This document shows positions 58,930-64,000 of a DNA stretch of 64,000 nt, in pieces. A program made the translations under genes and the position numbers. The notes below the pieces were generated by a model. The model was not told where the DNA came from and did no database searches. It was given only the letters and a program-made list of their open reading frames with translations. Location of the stretch: positions 66,027,687-66,091,686 of the forward strand of contig CM065295.1 of assembly GCA_032871835.1 (NCBI GenBank). Direction: 5' to 3'. This DNA comes from Dipteronia dyeriana. Lineage: Eukaryota; Streptophyta; Magnoliopsida; Sapindales; Sapindaceae. The first letter of the stretch is position 1. Every line of letters begins with the position of its first letter.

Positions 58930-59373
58930 CGAACAAATTTCTTTAATTAAAAATAAACCAAATACTATGTACACTCATATCTTCAACTATATCTCTTTAT
59001 TACAAAAAAAAAAAAAAAACTTATATTTAACCCTAACTTATGATAAACCCTAATTTTTATGATAAACCTTAATTAAACTCTAATTTTATTTAAAGTATCA
59101 AACTTTCTCATCATCACATAAGTAAAATATAACAAAGTAATGGAAAAATAATTTTCAGAGGACTTTAATCTTACAGAGGTAGCTATTATTTTACTTTTTT
59201 TTTGTTTAAGTCTTTCTTTTATGTCTAGTTATAAACTCTATCAATAAACAATATATATATTTTAAAGAAAATTTTAGATATCAATAAGTTTTTTATTTTT
59301 ATTTTTACTTTTAAAATAGTTGTAAATATCAATGAGTTTATTTATTTATTTATTTATTTTTATTTCAAGATAG

Positions 59374-59411
<38 letters not shown>

Positions 59412-59520
59412 AGAATTAAAGATCGAAAATCTCTTATTCTTTTTTTGTTGTTGATAAAATTGGACTGACATAAGGGGAAAATACATCACAAGCGATCATA
59501 AGTCGAAAATCCCCTAGACA
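58930..59520. other. AT-rich sequence with (TA)n and (TTTA)n runs
   Basis: (TTTA)n at 59338-59360 and (TA)n at 59380-59409. No gene seen. Confidence 0.6.

Positions 59521-59522
<2 letters not shown>

Positions 59523-59581
<59 letters not shown>
59523..59581 (+). repeat. (TA)n microsatellite
   Basis: About 29 TA units, next to the LINE relic. Confidence 0.98.
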
Positions 59582-59587
<6 letters not shown>

Positions 59588-59699
59588 AAAAAAGAAAAAA
59601 AAAAGTAACAACCAAATAAGCACAAAAACCACAAGGAAAACAAACCCAAACACAAAGTGGCACACAAGCCATACTAAAAAGAAACAAAAAGCATCATGA

Positions 59700-60235
59700 A
59701 AACCAAAAAGACTCCCACCTCATACAATCATTGCCAACCAATGAGGAACAGAATGCCAGAGTGGAGAACCACCAAGAACTTGCCTCCAACTCCAAAGCAT
59801 GTTTAGACAAGGTGTCCACAACCTGATTTCTGTCCATGAAACTATGGGACACCTGGAAATCCATCTGCGAAATATGGAAGATACAACGTTGCCACGCTTG
59901 ACAAACCCACTAAGTAACCTGTTAAGAGCAAGAAGAGAGCAACTGAACCATATAAGAAGAATCGCTCTCAAACTAGATCTGACGCCACCCATACTTCCAA
60001 GCAAAATTAATGGTCAGAGAGACTGCAAGAAGCTTAGCCTCAAACGCAAACACCTAACCAAGAGGGATAACAAAACAACCCTTTTATAAAAGCCCAACAA
60101 TTACAAAAGACTCCCCCAAAACCTCCAACTCCCGGAGAACTCAAGATGGCATCATCCATTTTGACTTTAATCCAGCCAGAAGCCGGAGGCGACCAAATCA
60201 CACACAGATTGAGAGGTAGTTGAGAAGTCAACGTA
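59700..60235 (-). pseudogene. Non-LTR (LINE) retrotransposon RNase H relic
   Basis: The minus strand reads IWSPPASGWIKVKMDDAI, then GVGGFGGVFCNCWAFIKGLF near 60100-60200, the start of the plant LINE RNase H (RVT_3) domain. After frame breaks it reads MDRNQVVDTLSKHALELEAS with SWWFS following near 59790-59850, its end. Several stops and frameshifts; the reverse transcriptase is absent. Confidence 0.85.
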
Positions 60236-60850
60236 TTTGAACCTAGCTCATATTACAAACCGTGAATTGAGGATTGATCTATATGTAATGATTATATCAG
60301 TGGACTATTCGATTCCTATTCGAGTAATTAATTCTATAATAACAAGAATGTAGTTCCAGTTTTTTTTAGTGGAATAATTTTGGAATTAATAAATAAGATA
60401 TTTAATTAAAGAGTTTAATTAATTATTAATTCTACCATGATTGCCTTGAAGATAGAGAATGATAAATCTTCATTATGAAAGAATGATTACAATTTACAAG
60501 CGATGTGTTGCGTACAGTGCCTCTCTCCTTTCTTTGCTTGATACTTGAGTTTATAAAGGTGTTAGAGTGCTGTTCTAGCCCTTGGCATGCATGCAAAGAT
60601 TGATTCTAGGCGAGATCCTAAAAGGATCGTAACTAGGCGAGATTTTTGGTGAATTAAGTCTTTGTGCATTGATGGTGTGCTAAGATCTTCATTCCTCGTG
60701 GGGTGTAATCTTCTGAATCTTCACATTTATTACATGATTCGTTAGCTGCTGGAGTATTGGTGATCATTTGGCCTAATCCAAGGCCGAATCTTGTGGAAGG
60801 TACGTTGAAATCTTGTGTTATTAATGATACTTTGCTTTTTCTATATGGGT
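60236..60850. other. Intergenic sequence, possible LTR remnant
   Basis: GATACTTGAGTTTATAAAGG near 60539 looks like an LTR promoter region and AGGCGAGAT occurs twice nearby. No partner copy, no gene. Confidence 0.35.
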
Positions 60851-61502
60851 GGTAGAGGTGTCCACGGTTTGGTTGAATTATCTGAAACCAAACTGAATTC
60901 GTCCAAGCAAAATCGAAACCGAACCGTAACCAAAACCGGTGGTTATAAAACCGGTTTCGAGCAGGTTTGGTCACGGTTCAGCTTCTCCAAAATTGGCAGT
61001 TTAATTGTCGTTTTTTTTTATATTTAAAAAAGATTTGATTGAACCAATTAGATTGTTACACGTGGTAGGAAATTTGGAATCATTTTGTAGGTAACCATTG
61101 GTTGTAGATGACTGTTAGCCATACAAAAAAAAAATATCAAACCAACAAATAAGAGACTGCCATAAGGTACTTTTGTTGAAAAAAAAAATTGAGCTGAACG
61201 GTCATTTTCCTCCAACGACCACCTATTTTTTTTTCTCTGAATTTCATATAATTGTCAAAATACCCCTCCACTCTAATTCTATAAATATCCTCCCACACTT
61301 CATTCTTTATCATACCACTCCCATCTTCTCTCAATCTCTCTAAATCTCAAATTCTCAATTCTCTCTACATTCAACAATTTTATTTTATTCTCATTTCTCA
61401 TATAAATTAATAAATATATATTTCTTCTACTTTTTACAATCATATATTATTTACTTACAATCATTTTTTTTTTTACTATTAGTATTTATAATTTATTTTT
61501 TA

Positions 61503-62075
61503 ATGGTAAGTGGGGGAGAAGGTTCAAGTCTAAGAAATTTGGACAAAGGAAAGGATTCATTGCAAGATTTGTTGGAACATGAAGGTGATGATGCCAATTA
61601 TAATGACCGATTTTACCATGAGTTCCTTCAAGCTTAGTTTGGATCCGATCTTCCTCATAATCCTAATCTCCCTCTTATTTTTTTTGAGCCAAATCCCAAC
61701 ACTTCCATTAGTAATGAAAATATGTCTACCCCTTCTACCATGCCACCCCCTTCAGATGAATTTGATGTAGGTGAAGAAGAAAAGCCGGTTTCTATCGTTG
61801 ATGTGGAACAAGAATTTAGTACATGTGGAAATATTTAGAACCAAGATGGTCGGTTTTGTGTCCACAATCACTTGGAGCCCAAGCATGTGTTGATGATTGG
61901 ACAAAGGTAAAATTTAGACAACAAGAACTCGAGCCGGAGATAGTGAATGATTTCTTCGAATATGATCATGAACAGAATGCAGCGAATAGATTCCGTTCAA
62001 ATCTTCCAACCTCCAACACCGACCATCTAATTACAGGTAAAAGAACTATGTGGCCTTTGATTTATCTACATTAGT
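61503..62075 (+). pseudogene. hAT transposase relic (N-terminal piece joined to hATC domain)
   Basis: Starts at ATGGTAAGTGGGGGAG, with a TAG at about 61636 and a frame slip near 61835. The hATC signature is FST-GN, L-P-RS-L-P-SL-A-C-DW, read across two frames. It matches the FSTxGRxxxxxRSxLxPxxVEALxCxxDW pattern of plant hAT transposases. The zinc-finger BED and most of the RNase H-like catalytic region are missing, so it cannot catalyse transposition. Confidence 0.75.
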
Positions 62076-62302
62076 AGAGGATACGTAGACAACTTAATTG
62101 TGGTCAACATTAACTGCAAGACCAATATTTTTTTATTATCATTTAAACTTTGTTAGATTGTATATTCATTTAAGGTCAATTTCTATTTTTTTCAATAAAA
62201 TTTAGATACAATTGTACATTTTTATTTATTAATCAATGTCAATTTCTTAAATTTAAACTTTGTCAATTTTTATTAGTATTAGTTGTATTGTTTCATTAAT
62301 TT

Positions 62303-62305
<3 letters not shown>

Positions 62306-62347
<42 letters not shown>
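62306..62347 (+). repeat. (CA)n microsatellite
   Basis: About 21 CA units inside the hAT element at 60853. Confidence 0.97.
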
Positions 62348-62349
<2 letters not shown>

Positions 62350-62532
62350 ACCGAATCGAAGCTGAACCGGACCCGGACGGTTTCGAAACCGAAACCGAAC
62401 TGTAACCGCAAAACCGTGGTTACGCAATTGAAACCAAACTGTCCCATCTGGTTACGGTTTCGGTTTGGCCCTTCCATGGAACCGAAACCGGAACCGACGT
62501 TTCAAACTGAAATCGAACCATAGACACCATTA

Positions 62533-62840
62533 GTGGGTAGCAATTTCATGTTAACTTGCCTATTTGTGGGCTCTCCGGCGAGCATGTTCTCGTTATCGGA
62601 GGCTTGCTCTTCGCCTTCCAATTTGCCGTTGTCGCGTGGCCAATTGGGCTTATGTAGCATGATGTTGTGGCAGTTTGCTTACACGAATTCTAGGTTCTTT
62701 GCTAACGTGTTAAACCGAATAAAATTACCCCAAACAAATATTAATTACACTTATTCTTTCACAAAACATTTTGAAATATTTTACAACTAGACAATACTCC
62801 CGTTAGCTAATTAAATAGTGGGTACTGTTAACATGTGCCC
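62533..62840. other. Short GC-richer segment, possibly captured coding DNA
   Basis: The plus strand 62568-62660 is open as GLSGEHVLVIGGLLFAFQFA then VVAWPIGLM and stop, a hydrophobic stretch resembling a membrane-protein exon end. I recognise no family. Two of the three frames are open here, so it could be chance. Confidence 0.3.
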
Positions 62841-62843
62841 TTA

Positions 62844-63759
62844 GGCCCCGTCTGGTGCGCGAGATTGAATTGGACTATTTCATAGGATTGAATTGGATTG
62901 AGATGAGAGTGATATTAGATATGATTGGATTGGACTGCACTGAACTAAATTAATACTATGCTGTGTTTGGAGAAACGTGGGACTGGACTGAATTAAGATC
63001 ATATTTTGTTTGGTGAAACATGAGATCAGATTAAATTTGATAATATTTTGAAATTGAATAATAAATTATTGAAATATGTATAAAGAAAATAAATGTTTTA
63101 ATTTATATATTATTAAAGTAATAATATTCAAAAATATTTTTAAAATATAGATTTATATTATTTTTAAATAAAATTTTAAAAAATTTCGATTTTGTAATTT
63201 GTTTATTTAATAATATATATACACACACATGTGGGACTACAGTAGGTCCAATAAATTTGGATTCTTCAATCCTATTGAGAGAAATTATGATTGATATAAT
63301 CTTGGTCCTTAATAATCTAACCGAAATTGAATAACAAATTAGTATTTGTCATATTTTTTGTACAATTTTTTATTGGATTTATATATATGTGTGTGTGTGT
63401 CATATTATTATTTGTTTATTAAAAGTAAAGTTCTAGTATATAATTTATTAAAAATATTTTTAAATAAAAAATATTTTTTAAAAAGTGAACAAACATAAAT
63501 GAATCTGAGAATAAATTAAATTACAACTTATGTATGAAATTATTATAAATTTAAAAAAAGATAATGAAAAGAAAAGATAGAAAAAAGAGAGATGGTTTTA
63601 GTCCCATGACTAATAAATCCACCAGTATAAGTGGGTTTATTTAGTCCCATGATGATGTGACTATTGAGAGATAAAATCCCAGTCCTATACAGTTGCCAAA
63701 CACGGGTTTAAGACTAATATAGTCCAATCCAATCCCAATCCCAGACAATAAACAGGGCC
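62844..63759. mobile_element. PIF/Harbinger-like MITE, copy 2, perfect TTA TSD
   Basis: TTA at 62841-62843 and 63760-63762. The ends are GGCCCCGTCTGGTGCGCG and, reversed, GGCCCTGTTTATTGTCTGG. Same family as 29752-30542: both have TTGAATTGGACTATTT near the left end and TAAACCCAC-type words near the right. No transposase. Confidence 0.88.
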
Positions 63760-63762
63760 TTA

Positions 63763-64000
63763 GTGCACATGTTATTAACTAGAAATTTAATATAATAAGA
63801 AATTCAATAATTGTATATGTAGAAGCAAAATAATTAATGAAGTGATTGTATATTTATTGAGTTTCTTATTATAGTAAATTAAGTCGTTAACCCGTGTCCT
63901 ACCCTTAGAGCATATATTATCACTACCCTTAAACATTATACTAACGCAACATTAGAAAGTGTACTAAATATAAAGTGTTAATAACACCAATGCCCCTTGA
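63763..64000. other. Intergenic sequence ending in the start of a long-TIR element
   Basis: From about 63975 GTTAATAACACCAATGCCCC matches, reversed, the right end of the element at 1-1180 (GTTAATAACATCAATGCCCC). The rest lies outside the window. Confidence 0.55.

Larger units (their letters stand above)
60853..62532 (+). mobile_element. hAT element I with relic of its own transposase
   Basis: The ends are TAGAGGTGTCCACGG and, reversed, TAATGGTGTCTATGG. The flanks ATGGGTGG and GTGGGTAG match at 6 of 8. Subterminal AACCGAAACCG/CGGTTT words at both ends. The interior keeps coding: ATG at 61503 starts MVSGGEGSSLRNLDKGKDSL; then, across a frame slip at about 61835, EFSTCGNI joins LEPRWSVLCPQSLGAQACVD and DWTK. 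The last part is the hAT C-terminal dimerisation motif. The catalytic middle is deleted. A (CA)n run lies at 62306-62347. Confidence 0.85.

Noticed and set aside
62568..62660. Exon of a membrane protein
   Set aside because: Only about 30 codons, no splice sites or family I recognise; kept only as a low-confidence note.

Overview
The window is nuclear DNA of a eudicot flowering plant. The evidence is the AT-rich sequence, spliced genes of plant-only families (ABI5-binding/Ninja family, RPK2-type receptor kinase, CRR7), plant lineages of Copia and Gypsy retrotransposons, many MITEs, and a plastid ycf2 fragment. I cannot name the species.

Five host genes are supported. AFP/TMAC2-like (+, 31482-35003, two exons) and RPK2-like (-, 36184-39624, intronless) are convergent neighbours. 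At 51887-52917 (-) is an uncharacterised two-exon gene with a Cys-rich C terminus. At 55024-56158 (+) is CRR7, which I rebuilt as three exons; it encodes a chloroplast NDH assembly factor. At 56767-57394 (-) is a small conserved three-exon gene whose first intron appears to be GC-AG. No rRNA, tRNA, CRISPR array or prokaryotic operon was seen.

The rest is layered transposons. 1-1180 is the tail of a long-TIR element, and the last ~25 bases open what looks like another copy. 1798-5106 is a MULE (9-bp TSD) containing a hAT-type element, which contains a second hAT-type element. 5400-28953 is one Gypsy element of the Tat type on the minus strand. A minus-strand Copia element sits inside its 3' LTR, a hAT-type element sits inside the Copia LTR, and another lies in the Gypsy pol. 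The Gypsy also carries a decayed antisense ORF with its own TATA box. 28959-31400 holds a Harbinger-like MITE and the ABRE-rich AFP promoter. 39625-51470 is intergenic, with palindromic MITEs, a SINE with a 14-bp TSD, a solo LTR, MULEs and hAT-type elements. 53840-54870 holds two MITEs just upstream of CRR7. 57395-64000 holds an AACCG-rich element, a palindromic MITE, the ycf2 fragment, a LINE RNase H relic, a hAT element that keeps a transposase C-terminal relic, and a second Harbinger-like MITE.

The most striking pattern is a set of about nine hAT-type elements with TAGGGRTG-like ends. Each is filled near its ends with a different short repeat (AACCGA, AACCC, AGACCC, CAGATC, ACCAGACC). Target-site duplications, and in one case a paralogous empty site, date their nesting.
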